A stretch of 64,000 nt of DNA, from assembly GCF_002817655.1 (NCBI RefSeq), contig NZ_NWQK01000002.1:328663-392662 (forward strand), read 5' to 3'. The first letter of the stretch is position 1, and each line of letters begins with the position of its first letter. Below, piece after piece: positions 52,083 through 63,074 of the stretch. Below the pieces are notes generated by a model. It did no database searches, was not told where the DNA came from, and worked only from the letters and a program-made list of their open reading frames with translations. Source of the DNA: Candidatus Chlamydia corallus. Its GTDB lineage: Bacteria > Chlamydiota > Chlamydiia > Chlamydiales > Chlamydiaceae. The position numbers were made by a program, and so were the translations under genes.

Positions 52083-52107
52083 AAACTCTAAGCAGAGCCT
52101 AGAGTTT
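52083..52107 (-). terminator. Hairpin directly after pmp14
   Basis: AAACTCTA (52083-52090) and TAGAGTTT (52100-52107) form a perfect 8-bp stem starting at the pmp14 stop codon on the minus strand. No long T-run follows, so it may be a weak terminator or mRNA end protector. Confidence 0.45.
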
Positions 52108-55043
52108 TAGAATGTTGATTGGACTCCTGTAGAGACACGATGGTTTGTAAAGCCATTTTTCCCATCAAAGGTATAGTTTAAGAAGGCTTGGGTTTGCTCA
52201 GAGAGATCTATTAAGTCATGGATTTGTATAAACAAACCATGGCGGCGTAAGTTTGCTCCTGATATAGGAGTGCTCTCTTGGTTGGAGACCACAGTAACAA
52301 TATTATGAGGGTTTACGCGATATATATCTGGTTTGTAGGCAACTTTGATAGTAAGTGTAGAGGGAGCCTTCTTAAATGGTGTTAACAATTGAGAAGAACA
52401 TCCTATAGGAAGGGAAATATTGTACCCTTTACCTCTACTGAAGCTACGTGTCAAATCCCCAGTTTCTGTGAACTTACTTTGCCAACCCCCAAGGAATTCT
52501 GCAGAAACAAATCCTGAGAGATCCCAAGCTTGTGCAAGAGGTCTTGTAAGAAGACACCAGCTTAGGAAGGGATGTTCCGCGGAAATTAGAACATAGTAAC
52601 TGTTGTTATGCCATTTCCCTTGAGATTTTGAAGTTTTGTTAGGCCTCGTGTAGGTAGTGTTCAGGTGATTTTTTGAATATCCATAGGCAGCTTCCCAAGA
52701 GATCAATGCTTCGCTTTTTTTAATCACTAGAGGGAATCGTCCAAAGAAAGATAGTAAATACATTTGTTCTGAGCAACGCGCATCATAGGGATTGGAATTT
52801 GTTCTTCCATAGAGCTGGCCGAATGAAAACCCTAGGATAGTCTCGTCTATGTAGTTCATAGATAGCGAAGCCTGGTAGCCTCCGTAGCGACCTGAAAAGC
52901 CTTCGTGTCCTAGTCTAGGTGTGTGTTCAGCATAGGTTCCTAAAGCTTTCACTGTTATGGATAACCCGAGATGGTCTGCCAAAAGAACATCTTGTAGGGT
53001 ATCTGAGAATGCCTGATTTGCTAAGAAGGAGATCCATAAGCTATTGCTGATGATTTCTCCATAACGCTCCGGATCTAAGATATAGGTAGAACGAACAGGA
53101 GTGTCTGAATTCCATACAACAAAAAGGGTATTTGCCTCAGGATTAAGGCCTCCAGGAAATTCTCCATTAGGAGCGGGAATTAACAGGGGACGTGACCATG
53201 TGTAGGACCATTTTCCTTGGTAGCCGTAGTGACTTGGAGTGACAATGTTTGCCTCAGGAAACGCTGTCTTAGTAACAGTTGCTCCTTTAAAAATAGCTAT
53301 AGGAATTGCCACTGAGGATTGCAATAATGGCGTATCATAAAGCTCATTATCATTGTGTTCCGAAAGAACTAGGGCTCCTGTTAAGGTCACCGTTTTGGCA
53401 CCTGCGTTTATCGATGCCGAAACAAAGTCTTTATTTAAAAAAGAAAAAGGATCAAAAGCTAGCTTCCCAATGGTAAAGTCTACAGCAGTTGCTCCTCCAG
53501 TAGCTGTTGCTAACCCCAAGGTTCCTCCAGAGCCTAGGGTAAGTTGACCCGAACCTTGGGTAGCGAAGCCAAGCACGTTGACAATAGCATTATCTTTAAT
53601 AATAAGGTCTCCCCCAGCGACCTTTACTGTTCCCAAAAGTGTAGTTGTAGTATTTGCAGGAAGCAATAGTTCTATTGAGGAGAGCCCTTTGCTAGAAAAG
53701 ACTACAGATCCTGAAGAGCCATTGGCGTTGATCGTAATATCTTTATTAGTTGCGCTCGTTGCCGGCAGGTTATGTGTAATAGGATCATAAAATACAAGAC
53801 GAGATCTTCCTGCAGCAGACAAAGATACAATGTCACCCCCAGCCTCTACAGTAATGGCATTACGAATCCCAGGCTTTGTATTAAGCATGTTTCCTTCGAA
53901 AGTAATGTCTCCTTCAGAAGCTAAGATAGTAAGGGTCGATGTTGTTTTCGTAGTATCTCCAATAGAGGGACCTACGAAAATAGCGCCGCCTTTCTCCGCG
54001 CGATTTCTCTTGAATTCGATAGGGCCGCGCCCTTGGATATTGAGCACTTTAGCACAAATCGCCCCACCATTTCTTGCTGCAGTGTTGCTATCAATGGTAA
54101 TGGCTCCCTGGTTTCCTGTGATGTTGCAGGTTTCAGCATAGATCGCACCCGCATCATTTGGCGTGCCATTATAAGAAAAAGTGCATGGACCCTGATTGTT
54201 TTTAAAGTGCAGAATTCCCGTAGGGATACAGATGGCGCCACCACTTCCTAAAGCATATGTTCCTCGTGAGGGAGTGATGCCTTTTAAGCTGTGGACACAA
54301 GAATTTCCTGAGAAAGTGATACTTCCAGTATTGTTTTCAAATAGGAGAGATTGCCCTCCATAGATCACACCGCCCGCTGAAGAAGTAAAATTATGCGAGA
54401 AATTCATCGAAGCAGAGTTATTCATGATCTTGACAATCGTGGTTGGAGTGCTGCTAATCGCAGATCCAAAGTTAGAAAGGTTACCCAAAAACGTTATCGA
54501 TCCTGAAATGTTTTCAATTGTCAGCGATTCTGTGGGTTGGAGAACAGCAGCTCCTGTATTTACTGTGGTGACTGCAGGAGTTGCTATCGTCGTTACAGAT
54601 GCTGGAGAATAGGGCACACGGTTGGCATTAAAGGTCAAGTTCTTGATTGAGCTGAAAACGATATCTTTTCCATAAACCAGCCCCCCAAGTCCTGTAGATT
54701 GATTGCCTGTAAAGTTAATAGAAGAAAAATTCTTTAGGGATAGGGTCTCTACCGCAGAGAGTAGCGCATAGGTGCTACTTACGGGAGCTTGACAGGAAGA
54801 AAACGTTAGGGAATGGCCCTTTCCTAATAGGGAGAGATTACTCGAGCTGGTGATAAACGAACTTGAAAGGTTCGCTCCTAAGAAGTTTGAACAGATACAA
54901 TCAGAAGTAAGTAAGATCTCTTCACCTTGATTCGTAATTGGAGGAACAAAACTCCCTCCCAGTCTAGTTTCGGCAAACACCCAACTTGCACTACATAAAT
55001 AGGCAAGGAGACAAAAAGATGAAGATTTGAAAGAAAGAGGCAT
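52107..55043 (-). CDS. pmp14: Polymorphic membrane autotransporter Pmp14 (978 aa), PmpH type
   Basis: Autotransporter I assign to the PmpH group from memory of the family tree. Seen: signal peptide [17 protein letters not shown]; passenger with [38 protein letters not shown] and [19 protein letters not shown]; Ala/Thr/Gly-rich middle; then [15 protein letters not shown] and an incomplete-looking but full-length barrel from about [14 protein letters not shown] to the final TGVQSTF. No frameshift. It starts 26 bases after pmp13, so the two are probably one transcript. Divergent from its neighbours, consistent with an older lineage. Confidence 0.9.
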   Translation of the reverse strand: MPLSFKSSSFCLLAYLCSASWVFAETRLGGSFVPPITNQGEEILLTSDCICSNFLGANLSSSFITSSSNLSLLGKGHSLTFSSCQAPVSSTYALLSAVETLSLKNFSSINFTGNQSTGLGGLVYGKDIVFSSIKNLTFNANRVPYSPASVTTIATPAVTTVNTGAAVLQPTESLTIENISGSITFLGNLSNFGSAISSTPTTIVKIMNNSASMNFSHNFTSSAGGVIYGGQSLLFENNTGSITFSGNSCVHSLKGITPSRGTYALGSGGAICIPTGILHFKNNQGPCTFSYNGTPNDAGAIYAETCNITGNQGAITIDSNTAARNGGAICAKVLNIQGRGPIEFKRNRAEKGGAIFVGPSIGDTTKTTSTLTILASEGDITFEGNMLNTKPGIRNAITVEAGGDIVSLSAAGRSRLVFYDPITHNLPATSATNKDITINANGSSGSVVFSSKGLSSIELLLPANTTTTLLGTVKVAGGDLIIKDNAIVNVLGFATQGSGQLTLGSGGTLGLATATGGATAVDFTIGKLAFDPFSFLNKDFVSASINAGAKTVTLTGALVLSEHNDNELYDTPLLQSSVAIPIAIFKGATVTKTAFPEANIVTPSHYGYQGKWSYTWSRPLLIPAPNGEFPGGLNPEANTLFVVWNSDTPVRSTYILDPERYGEIISNSLWISFLANQAFSDTLQDVLLADHLGLSITVKALGTYAEHTPRLGHEGFSGRYGGYQASLSMNYIDETILGFSFGQLYGRTNSNPYDARCSEQMYLLSFFGRFPLVIKKSEALISWEAAYGYSKNHLNTTYTRPNKTSKSQGKWHNNSYYVLISAEHPFLSWCLLTRPLAQAWDLSGFVSAEFLGGWQSKFTETGDLTRSFSRGKGYNISLPIGCSSQLLTPFKKAPSTLTIKVAYKPDIYRVNPHNIVTVVSNQESTPISGANLRRHGLFIQIHDLIDLSEQTQAFLNYTFDGKNGFTNHRVSTGVQSTF

Positions 55044-55069
55044 GCCTCAACCCTGTCGTTAAATAAGAT

Positions 55070-57976
55070 TTAAAATCGTAATTTGCTTCCTATGTCTAGA
55101 GTATATTGACGGGAAGTTCTGCGAATATCACATCCACAGTGCCCGAAGATCTCTAAAACGTTATTTATTGAAGTATGACTTGATGCTTGTACTAGCAAAG
55201 CACTTCTTGTTAAATTATTCCCTACAGAGGTCCACATAGCTCCATTAATAGGTAAGATCGTATCACAGTGGGGATTGTGACGATAGATATCTGGAGCATA
55301 CGCTACGATTATAGTATGAAAGTCTGGTCGATTGTGAGAATGTTTATCAAACCGAACACCTACGGGAACCGCTACGTTGATTAGATGGCTTTTCCCAAAA
55401 ATCCTTCCCTCAGGACTATTTTCTTTCAAGCCTCGGTGATTCGCATAAGCAATTTCAGCTTTTACAAAGGGAATGATCTGCTTCAGGTTTAAAATACGTG
55501 AAGAGAGAATGAAAGGAAGGTTACCTTCGACTTCTCCTAACCAGCAATTGTTGCTCCAAGAGGAGTGGGCTTTGGGTAATTTTGTATACGACGTCCTTAC
55601 TTTTTCATTGCTAAGACTATAGCTAATTCGGGAAGTACATCCTGAAAAGAGACGTGATGATCCAAAGAGAGGCTTTGTGATATTAGAATACGCTGTCGCG
55701 AAATAGACGTTAGAATGACCATGACCTACAAGGTAATCCTTGGATTTTGTGAATAGTTGTCCAAAACCTAGACTTAACGCAGCGTCTGGAGTGATACGTG
55801 TGTAGGTATTGACGAGGTAGCCTCCACCTATATGACGGTAGTTACGCGCTTCATCGGTATGATTCGCATGGAAGAAATTTGTGATTCCTGTAATGCTGAG
55901 TTGCTTCCCAGGAACATTTTCACCGCCCGCTGCTGAAGCTTGGCTTACAGCTCGTAAATCTAGAAGATTTCCCCAAAGGCTATTCGGGATGAGCGGAGCA
56001 AGACGCTCAGGATGGGGAATATAACCAGTTTTTTTCCATGTTCCTGTGACCTTATTCGTCGTTGCATCTAAGGCAAACTCCCAAGTTCCTTGATAGCCGT
56101 AGGGAGACTGCTGATAGCCATTGGAGCTGAGACTAAAATTTGTAGTAGTCACAGTTCCTGAAGTTGCTTTAAGCTCTAAGATTGGCACTTGGTTTAAATT
56201 TTTATTGAACATCTCATGGTTGTCAGAGGAATCCAGAGAATTTTTAACTAGTTTTAAATTTCCTGATATCGTAAGTGCTCCATTTGTACTCTGCACATTG
56301 ACTAGAGCAGCCTTAGTGCCATCTAAAGAATCTAAATTGATAACAAGATTATTTAAGGTAATAGTACCGTCAGTGTTATTAGTATTTGTAGTTGCTAACG
56401 TAGTCCCTGCATCCATGAAAAGGGTTGACGCTGCATTTTGTGTGAGGGTATGAACATTTAAGGTTGCACCGTCTCGCAAAGTGAAGGTTCCTCCTTGAAG
56501 TTCAAGTTTTTGATTCAGTGTAGATGTAAAATTTGCAGAGATCTTTGCTTCATCAGCATTGAGTTTTTCTCCTGAAAAAACAATGTTCCCTAAATATGCA
56601 GTATCAGTACTCGTTTTGGGATTGACGATAACAGAAGGAGCGGCTGTCCCACTAGATAAATTGTCTGATGTAATGGGATCATAGAAGAATAGGTTGTAGC
56701 CTTTAGCAGCCGCTAGAGTAGAAAATTTTGCATCTTCCCCGAAGTGAATGCTATTACGAGTAGCTGTGCCACTAGTTAAGCTTTGGTTCTTATTAAAGAA
56801 AATATCTCCTTGATCTGCCGATAGAGAAAGATCTCCTCCTTGTGGTATGGCAATAGCGCCTCCTTTTCCAGCTATATTTCCAAGAAATGTTGTAGATTTA
56901 TTAGAAGCAATGGAGATGCTTTTCCCATAGAGTGCTCCGCCTTGTACTGAGGCTATGTTTTCTAGGAATGCTACCGTGTTTTCTCCAGATATAATAAGCT
57001 TAATATCTGTTGGTGGTGGTGTAGCTGGAGGAGTACAGTAAATCGCTCCACCATAGCCTAAAGTAGGGGGATTCGCTGGCGGCGGAGCAACAGAATTTTC
57101 TGGGGCAGCTGTATTGTTTTGAAACGTAAGATTGCTGTTATTAGAAAAGGTAACGTTTCCGTTAGCAAAAATCGCTCCTCCAGAGCGCGCACTATTATTA
57201 GCGAATGTGACTCCTGAACTATTCCCAGAAGTTAACATAGATCCTGCAGGAAGATAAACAGCACCTCCATAGACCCCCGTAGCATTATTTGAGAAAGTCA
57301 CAGGAGCTGGGTTGTTCGTAAGGTTGATCGCTGCAGATGCTGTGAGAGCACCTCCATGCGAAATTGATCCATTAGCGTTGAAAAGGAGGCGTTTTTTGGT
57401 GTTTTCTATAGTAATGCCTGTGCTTCTAATTCCTGCACCAGGTCCTGCAGAACGGTTGTATTGAAATAGTAGAGTGCCATTGTCTCTAAAGGTTGTTGGC
57501 GTTGTGGAATAAACCGCTGATGCATGAGCTTTGATACTCCCTGAGGATGTATCTGAAGTCAGTGATTCACAATTCTCGAAGATTATTTGATTGAATCCCG
57601 AAAAATTCATCGGGTATTTTTCAGGATTGGTAGTGATTACATTACTAATCGCAGCTCCGTCTGCCGAAGAACGGATGTTTACGAAAGAAAAAGTCACTCC
57701 TTTCCCTAAGACTTGAAGGGTTCCTGCCGTATTGCTAAAACAACTGGAAGATGTTCTAGATATCGAATTATCAAGATTAGATATGTAAAGATCGCCTGAA
57801 AAAATGCAAGTCGTTCCTCTGGGATTTGCAAGTATTGTGTAGGGAAACATTTTCCCATTCGATCCATCAAAATTATCAGAAGGCATAATAACTTCTACAG
57901 TAAACGCTGTTGAAGTAAAACATGGCGCCAGTGTTGTAGAAATTAAAAACTTACGAATAGACCTTTTCATTTGCAT
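55070..57976 (-). CDS. pmp13: Polymorphic membrane autotransporter Pmp13 (968 aa), PmpG type
   Basis: PmpG/I-group autotransporter. Seen: basic start and signal segment FLISTTLAPCFTSTAFTVEV; passenger with GGALTASAA, YGGAVYLPAG, GGAIFANGN, YGGAIYCTP, GGALYGKSI and KGGAIAIPQGG; LFFYDPITS; PYGYQGTWEF and WKKTGYIPHPERLAPLIPNS at the start of the barrel; terminal TLDIGSKLRF. A second in-frame ATG at 57970 would also work. Upstream of pmp14 with a 26-base gap. No frameshift or homopolymer tract of note. Confidence 0.9.
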   Translation of the reverse strand: MQMKRSIRKFLISTTLAPCFTSTAFTVEVIMPSDNFDGSNGKMFPYTILANPRGTTCIFSGDLYISNLDNSISRTSSSCFSNTAGTLQVLGKGVTFSFVNIRSSADGAAISNVITTNPEKYPMNFSGFNQIIFENCESLTSDTSSGSIKAHASAVYSTTPTTFRDNGTLLFQYNRSAGPGAGIRSTGITIENTKKRLLFNANGSISHGGALTASAAINLTNNPAPVTFSNNATGVYGGAVYLPAGSMLTSGNSSGVTFANNSARSGGAIFANGNVTFSNNSNLTFQNNTAAPENSVAPPPANPPTLGYGGAIYCTPPATPPPTDIKLIISGENTVAFLENIASVQGGALYGKSISIASNKSTTFLGNIAGKGGAIAIPQGGDLSLSADQGDIFFNKNQSLTSGTATRNSIHFGEDAKFSTLAAAKGYNLFFYDPITSDNLSSGTAAPSVIVNPKTSTDTAYLGNIVFSGEKLNADEAKISANFTSTLNQKLELQGGTFTLRDGATLNVHTLTQNAASTLFMDAGTTLATTNTNNTDGTITLNNLVINLDSLDGTKAALVNVQSTNGALTISGNLKLVKNSLDSSDNHEMFNKNLNQVPILELKATSGTVTTTNFSLSSNGYQQSPYGYQGTWEFALDATTNKVTGTWKKTGYIPHPERLAPLIPNSLWGNLLDLRAVSQASAAGGENVPGKQLSITGITNFFHANHTDEARNYRHIGGGYLVNTYTRITPDAALSLGFGQLFTKSKDYLVGHGHSNVYFATAYSNITKPLFGSSRLFSGCTSRISYSLSNEKVRTSYTKLPKAHSSWSNNCWLGEVEGNLPFILSSRILNLKQIIPFVKAEIAYANHRGLKENSPEGRIFGKSHLINVAVPVGVRFDKHSHNRPDFHTIIVAYAPDIYRHNPHCDTILPINGAMWTSVGNNLTRSALLVQASSHTSINNVLEIFGHCGCDIRRTSRQYTLDIGSKLRF

Positions 57977-58323
57977 GTAGAGATGAAACTAGATTGGCCT
58001 ACAAATAAGGGAAAAGCTGTAAAAAAACAAGTATAATAAGAATCTCTTGTAATCTCTTCATTTTAATAGCTTTAAGATTGAAAGCCGTTGTATAGGGACT
58101 TTCTTTCTTACTTTCTACATATATTGTTTAGAAGAATGATTGAAAAAAAACTTAGGTTTTTGAGAACTTTAAAGAGCAGCTTTTGAAAGCCAAAGGTAGT
58201 TAAGAGAATTTTAAAGTAGATAGTTACCATAAAATTCTCAGAAAGATCCTCTTTAAATTTTGTTTTTAGTCAACCTCTCTAAATATAGAGCTTCGGAATC
58301 GCTCCAGAGAGGTTGCTCGTAAG
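57977..58323. other. Intergenic region between pmp12 and pmp13
   Basis: About 350 bases with no coding remnant of a pmp12 barrel that I can recognise. It holds an inverted repeat CAACCTCTCT (58271-58280) with AGAGAGGTTG (58306-58315), which lies just past the pmp12 stop in the minus direction but has no T-run after it. The rest should contain the pmp13 promoter; none is called. Confidence 0.45.
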
Positions 58324-59868
58324 CTATGGCTGAGAAGTTTTTTGAGGATTCCAGGTAAGAAAAATAGTTTTCTTTGTTGGTATTATCTTTCTGTTTTTAT
58401 CTAAAGAAGGGTTTTCCTGTTGCCAGGTTAAAGACCACCAGCCTTGAATATTTTCATACGTCATTGTGATTTCGGCTCTATCTAAAGTAGTCTCTGATAG
58501 GATCAGACTATCACAAGAAGGTCCTAAAAGTTCAAGAAGAGGGATAGAAAATTCTTCCTTAAACTGAGAAAGATCATAGAGAGACCAATAAGGTGCAAAG
58601 GTAACTTTAAGCTTGTCTAGCGAAACAAGAGCCTGGTTTTCTTCTGCGCAAATCCTGGCGGGGATAAAGTTTCTGCTGTCCTCAATCAGGATGTTAAGAC
58701 TAAGAACTCGATTGTCCCCAGAACAGATCAGAGAGCTTCCTCGAGACATCTCAAGCACAGAGTTTTCTTCTTGCTTAAAAGAATGCAGCTTCAGGGTAGC
58801 CCCATCTAATACAGAGAGAGTTCCTCCTGCTAAAGTCACGTCTTGCGCGATTGTGGAGGTAAGATTTTCTTCGAAAATTTCATCATTATTAAGGTAACAT
58901 CCGGAGAAAACAATGGTCCCCTCATATGCTTGCTCTTCTTCAGGAGCATTGATTACAAGATCTCTAATTGTATGCGACTCGCTGGTGGTTACTGGATCAT
59001 AGAAATAAACAGCAGATCCTGAAACAGCACGTAGGTTGTCGAAGCGTGCTCCAGATTGAAGATGGATAGAGCTTCTTATTGTATTGCTGTCTTTCGATGT
59101 AGTATTTCCTCTGAAGCTAAGGTTCCCTTCCTTCACTGATATAGAGATCGATCCTCCTGGGGCAATAGCAATGGCTCCTCCGTGAGTATTTACTTCGTGA
59201 TACGCGTGATTATTTTCAAAAAAAGTGGATCCTTCGGTCGTTATATTGAGATTGTGAGTGTAAATGGCACCGCCATAACCTTGGCAAACATTATTCCTAA
59301 ACGACATGTATCTGTTTCCGCAGAGAGTCACCGAAGGACGTTTCGCCTTAGAACCCAAAAGATAGGGAGTATAAATAGCACCCCCATTCCATGTAGAGAA
59401 GTTCCCACAGAAAGTAACCGTATCGTTATCTTTGATAACAACCGAACCAAGACTATAAATAGCTCCTCGTCCTTGATCTAGTAGGGGTGCTGAACTAAAC
59501 CCTAAGATAGAAAAATCAGAAAGAGTGAGAGTAGTGTCTCCAACTCTATTTGAAATTGCAGCTCCGAAACCCTCAGTCATAAGGTTTTTGAAGGTAAGGT
59601 TGTAGCAGTTGCCCATGAAAAAGAGGTCGCCAGATTGATTTACAAAGACCCCACTATCTTTTTCATTATGGTGAACATTGCAAATGCCAACGTCATCTAA
59701 AAAGATATAAGAAGTTCCTTCTGGATGACAGGTAACTCTACGATCTAAGTCCTTAGTATCGACAGAACCGTTATAGCTGTCATTTTCATCAAGATATACG
59801 ACTTGTGCAGTTGCGGGAAGAGTGAGAAATACCGTCAAGCACGTAAGAAGATTGCGAAGTAGGGTCAT
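58324..59868 (-). CDS. pmp12: Truncated polymorphic membrane protein Pmp12, passenger only (514 aa)
   Basis: PmpG/I-type passenger without a beta-barrel. Seen: signal peptide LLTCLTVFLTLPATAQ; WNGGAIYTPYLL, YGGAIYTHNLN, THGGAIAIAPGGS; VYFYDPVTTSES; and the middle-domain end GWWSLTWQQE. The protein stops after FLTWNPQKTSQP, just where relatives continue with W(K)xTG(Y/F)xPxPER and the barrel. No barrel fragment lies downstream in any frame that I can see, so the truncation is old or was a deletion. The product could be exported to the periplasm but not inserted as an autotransporter by itself. Confidence 0.88.
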   Translation of the reverse strand: MTLLRNLLTCLTVFLTLPATAQVVYLDENDSYNGSVDTKDLDRRVTCHPEGTSYIFLDDVGICNVHHNEKDSGVFVNQSGDLFFMGNCYNLTFKNLMTEGFGAAISNRVGDTTLTLSDFSILGFSSAPLLDQGRGAIYSLGSVVIKDNDTVTFCGNFSTWNGGAIYTPYLLGSKAKRPSVTLCGNRYMSFRNNVCQGYGGAIYTHNLNITTEGSTFFENNHAYHEVNTHGGAIAIAPGGSISISVKEGNLSFRGNTTSKDSNTIRSSIHLQSGARFDNLRAVSGSAVYFYDPVTTSESHTIRDLVINAPEEEQAYEGTIVFSGCYLNNDEIFEENLTSTIAQDVTLAGGTLSVLDGATLKLHSFKQEENSVLEMSRGSSLICSGDNRVLSLNILIEDSRNFIPARICAEENQALVSLDKLKVTFAPYWSLYDLSQFKEEFSIPLLELLGPSCDSLILSETTLDRAEITMTYENIQGWWSLTWQQENPSLDKNRKIIPTKKTIFLTWNPQKTSQP

Positions 59869-60092
59869 GGTATTCTCGTTAAATCAATAAAGTTTAGGTA
59901 ACTTTAATAAACAGGAAAAAAAGAAGTCAATAAGAATAGATTGTTGTATGTTAATCACATAACTATTTTTTAAAAACAAAATTATAAATTTTTAGAAAAT
60001 CATTTTTTTAACAAACGTCCAAGCTTTATTTTTTAAGTTTCTCTTTTGGGAAAATAAATTTAATTTCAAAGAATTTAGAATAAGAAAGTTTG

Positions 60093-60125
60093 AAAACTCC
60101 CTAGCAAGGGTAGTTAGGGAGTTTT
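60093..60125 (-). terminator. Terminator of pmp11
   Basis: AAAACTCCCTA (60093-60103) and TAGGGAGTTTT (60115-60125), a perfect 11-bp stem with an 11-base loop; read on the minus strand it ends in TTTT just after the pmp11 stop at 60132. Confidence 0.75.
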
Positions 60126-60131
60126 AATAGG

Positions 60132-62912
60132 CTAGAATCGGAGTTTGGTACCCACGTCAATGTTATAGTTCCTGGAAGATCCCCTGAGTTCCATAGCGTA
60201 ATGTCCAAACAGTTCACACTTGGAGTTGTAAACATAGTTGTTGCTACCCCTCAGCAAAAATGCCTGTCTTGAAAGATTGCCTCCGCGAATTGCCCAAGAA
60301 TCTTTGCTCATCACAAGAGTTGCTGTAGAGTGAGGATTCTTACGATAGACATCGCTAACAAAGAATGCAGAAAGGTCGTACGTATAGGAGTCTCCCAGAT
60401 CTCCTTGAATGAATTTCATACCCAAAGGAACAGAAAGGTTAAGAAGCTTTCCACTACTAAAACCACGACCATCGATCGAGGTTTCAAAGAAGCTGTTTTG
60501 TAATACATAAACCATCTCGACTTTCATCTGTGGAATAAAGGTCTTGAAAAGAGGATGAGGGTTAGAAAGAACAAAGGGAAGGTCAAGACCGATACTACCA
60601 GCTATACACTCGTTACTCCAAGAGCCTTCTGTTTCTGGCAATGAGGTATAGTGAGTTTCCATGCGGTTGTCTGAATGACTGAAGGAAACTTGGATATCCA
60701 AAGCAAGAGGGATTTCTTTAGGGAATTTTTCTATAGCTGATTCAGAAAACTTTGCTCTTCCTAATCTCAAATAGTTTTGAGGTTGTAGGGTATGAGAGTG
60801 CTTGAAGAATATAGTTCCCCCGTACGTTCTGGAGTTGTTATGAGCAATAAAACAATCTTTATCCCTAGCAAAGAGATGGCAGAATGCAAAGGTAAATATG
60901 TCGTCTTTAGGTGTATGGGAACTCCCTCCAAGTACATAACCTCCAGAAGTGTGACGGAAGCCTTTACGCTCTTCATCTCCAATCTTATGTAGGAAATTCG
61001 TCATTGATGAGATCCAGAAGCCTTGTTTGTGTTCCATACCATCAGCACCAAGTTCTACCAACTGATAAAGAGAGCGGATGTCAGTAAATACTCCCCATAG
61101 TGTATTACATACCAAGGCAGATTTTCTTTCAGGACTGGGAACAAATCCAGTTTTGGTCCAAGTTGCAGTTGCCTCTGTTGTATTTTTAGTTGTATCTGTA
61201 GTCCAGGTGACATTCCATCTTCCTTGATATCCATATTCGGAACTAGGATGTTCAGCAGGAGTAGGGACTAACGTACTGGTATCAACGTTAGTAGCAACAT
61301 TAGAGTCAACCGTGATTTTTAATAGAGAGAAGAGTTGATCATGACTAAACATATGATTTTCATAAATGTTCCCTTCAAAATCGATAAGATTCAGTTTTCC
61401 AGATACAATAACTTTACTGCCAGTACCTTTTGCTGTAAGGCTCACAGGTTGCTTAAGATTTAATGAGTCTACATTGATTCCTAGGTTAGTGATTGTAATG
61501 CTTCCAGATGTAGTTTGTAGTGTCGTACCTAAGTCCATGCCAAGGAGAGAATTTATATCTTGAGTGAAACTGGTACTTTCCAAGGTCACTCCCTTTTGTA
61601 GTAATAATTTACCTCCTGATAAAGTAACGGGCTGCGTGAATGAAGATTTTAGATTTTCAGTGACCTTAGCTTCCGCAGCTGTTAGAGTTTCTCCAGAAAA
61701 TAGAATCGTTCCTTGATATGGATTAGGAGCTCCTACTGGGCCATTATTAATGTTCAATGCATCTGATGAGGTTCCTTCTGAAGTAATAGGATCATAGAAG
61801 AAAATAGTGCGACCTTTAGCAGCACGCAATTCAGTAAATTTTCCGTTGCTTCCTATGTTGATCGAGTTGCGTTTAGGAGCATCACTACTACCAGATGTTG
61901 TAATCGTATTTCTGACGAAGGTAATGTTTCCAGTCTCTGCAGAAAGACTGAGTTCTCCTGAGTTTTCAATGCTGATAGCCCCTCCTTTAGGAGTTGCTGC
62001 TGAGACATTATTTTGCCTAAACTCTGTAAAGCCTCCAGAAGAGAGTAGTAGTTTTTTTGCAGAGATGGCTCCACCACTAGTTTCAGCTGTGTTTGCGAGG
62101 AAGATCAGACCCGCATTGTCAGATATTGTGAGTTCTGAGGATCCGCTATTGTTGAAGATAGCGCCTCCATTGGTTTTTGCTGAGTTTCCTTCAAAATAGA
62201 GCAACTTGTTGTTTGATAGTATAGCATTGCCTTCATTATTGAGAGCGCCTCCTGAAGTAGTCGCTTTGTTAAACAAGAATCTAACAGAACCCGTATTATT
62301 TTCTATGCGAGTGTTTCCACTAGAGGCAATAGCCCCACCTTTTTTTGACGATGAATTGTCATTAAAAATTCCTTCGCCAGAAAGTCCACTTAAAGAGAAA
62401 GAAGCTCCTTTGATAGCACCTCCATCTTCAGTGGAGAAATTCCCCGAAACCACCAATTTATGAATATTTTCTAAATTTACACCTCCTGTTGAGGAAAGAG
62501 TTCCCTGACCTGTAGTAACCTTCCCATTAGGAGAAGCATCGAAACTCAATAACGAGAACCCTGAAAAGCTAAGATTTTTATTTGCTGCTGTCGATGCAGC
62601 AGCACCAGGATGAGCCCCAGCATCTATAAAGCTAAACGTTAAGCTATGACCGTTTCCTAGGAAGGTTAGATTGTCTGTGCTCTGCTTAAAACAGCTGTCT
62701 GATAAAGGAGTTCCTTTTCCGGGAAATGAAATGAAAACATTTCCTGATAAAGAATATACTGAGGCTGTAGATTTTGGGGTAAAAGTTCCAGAATTGGTAT
62801 TTCCATCGAAACTATCTGCTGATGATAAGATTTCCTCGGTACCCAGTAATTGTGAGTGACAAGAAAAAGTCAGGGCAGAGGAAAGTAAAACCCAGGGAAT
62901 GGAAGACTTCAT
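60132..62912 (-). CDS. pmp11: Polymorphic membrane autotransporter Pmp11 (926 aa), PmpG type
   Basis: PmpG/I-group autotransporter. An open frame extends up to 63059, but the ATG at 62912 gives a normal signal peptide (MKSSIPWVLLSSALTFSCHS) and the family start SADSFDGNTNSGTF. Seen: passenger with EDGGAIKGAS, KGGAIASSGN, NGGAIFNNSG, SGGAISAKKL and KGGAISIENSG; IFFYDPITSEG; YGYQGRWNVTW and WTKTGFVPSPERKSALVCNT; barrel ending NIDVGTKLRF. It faces away from pmp10 across a 162-base divergent region. Confidence 0.9.
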   Translation of the reverse strand: MKSSIPWVLLSSALTFSCHSQLLGTEEILSSADSFDGNTNSGTFTPKSTASVYSLSGNVFISFPGKGTPLSDSCFKQSTDNLTFLGNGHSLTFSFIDAGAHPGAAASTAANKNLSFSGFSLLSFDASPNGKVTTGQGTLSSTGGVNLENIHKLVVSGNFSTEDGGAIKGASFSLSGLSGEGIFNDNSSSKKGGAIASSGNTRIENNTGSVRFLFNKATTSGGALNNEGNAILSNNKLLYFEGNSAKTNGGAIFNNSGSSELTISDNAGLIFLANTAETSGGAISAKKLLLSSGGFTEFRQNNVSAATPKGGAISIENSGELSLSAETGNITFVRNTITTSGSSDAPKRNSINIGSNGKFTELRAAKGRTIFFYDPITSEGTSSDALNINNGPVGAPNPYQGTILFSGETLTAAEAKVTENLKSSFTQPVTLSGGKLLLQKGVTLESTSFTQDINSLLGMDLGTTLQTTSGSITITNLGINVDSLNLKQPVSLTAKGTGSKVIVSGKLNLIDFEGNIYENHMFSHDQLFSLLKITVDSNVATNVDTSTLVPTPAEHPSSEYGYQGRWNVTWTTDTTKNTTEATATWTKTGFVPSPERKSALVCNTLWGVFTDIRSLYQLVELGADGMEHKQGFWISSMTNFLHKIGDEERKGFRHTSGGYVLGGSSHTPKDDIFTFAFCHLFARDKDCFIAHNNSRTYGGTIFFKHSHTLQPQNYLRLGRAKFSESAIEKFPKEIPLALDIQVSFSHSDNRMETHYTSLPETEGSWSNECIAGSIGLDLPFVLSNPHPLFKTFIPQMKVEMVYVLQNSFFETSIDGRGFSSGKLLNLSVPLGMKFIQGDLGDSYTYDLSAFFVSDVYRKNPHSTATLVMSKDSWAIRGGNLSRQAFLLRGSNNYVYNSKCELFGHYAMELRGSSRNYNIDVGTKLRF

Positions 62913-63011
62913 GGTAGTACTTTTGTTTTTTAGAGAGTTGTTTGGATGAATATAGAAAAAAAATAAGCAAATCAAGTTAAAGATGACAAAACAGATTCGA
63001 AAATTTTTAAC

Positions 63012-63040
63012 TTGATTCTTTGAGTTTCGTTTTTTATATG
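63012..63040 (+). promoter_or_regulatory. Candidate sigma66 promoter of pmp10
   Basis: TTGATT at 63012-63017 and TATATG at 63035-63040 with a 17-base spacer, about 35 bases before the pmp10 ATG at 63075. It lies in the divergent pmp11/pmp10 region. By-eye call. Confidence 0.4.
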
Positions 63041-63074
63041 CTGCAATTAAAATACTCAAAAATAAAGTAGGCTT

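Noticed and set aside
60132..63059. Start of pmp11 at 63059 (49 extra residues)
   Set aside because: The ATG at 62912 directly gives a standard Pmp signal peptide; the extension is low-complexity and overlaps the divergent promoter region.
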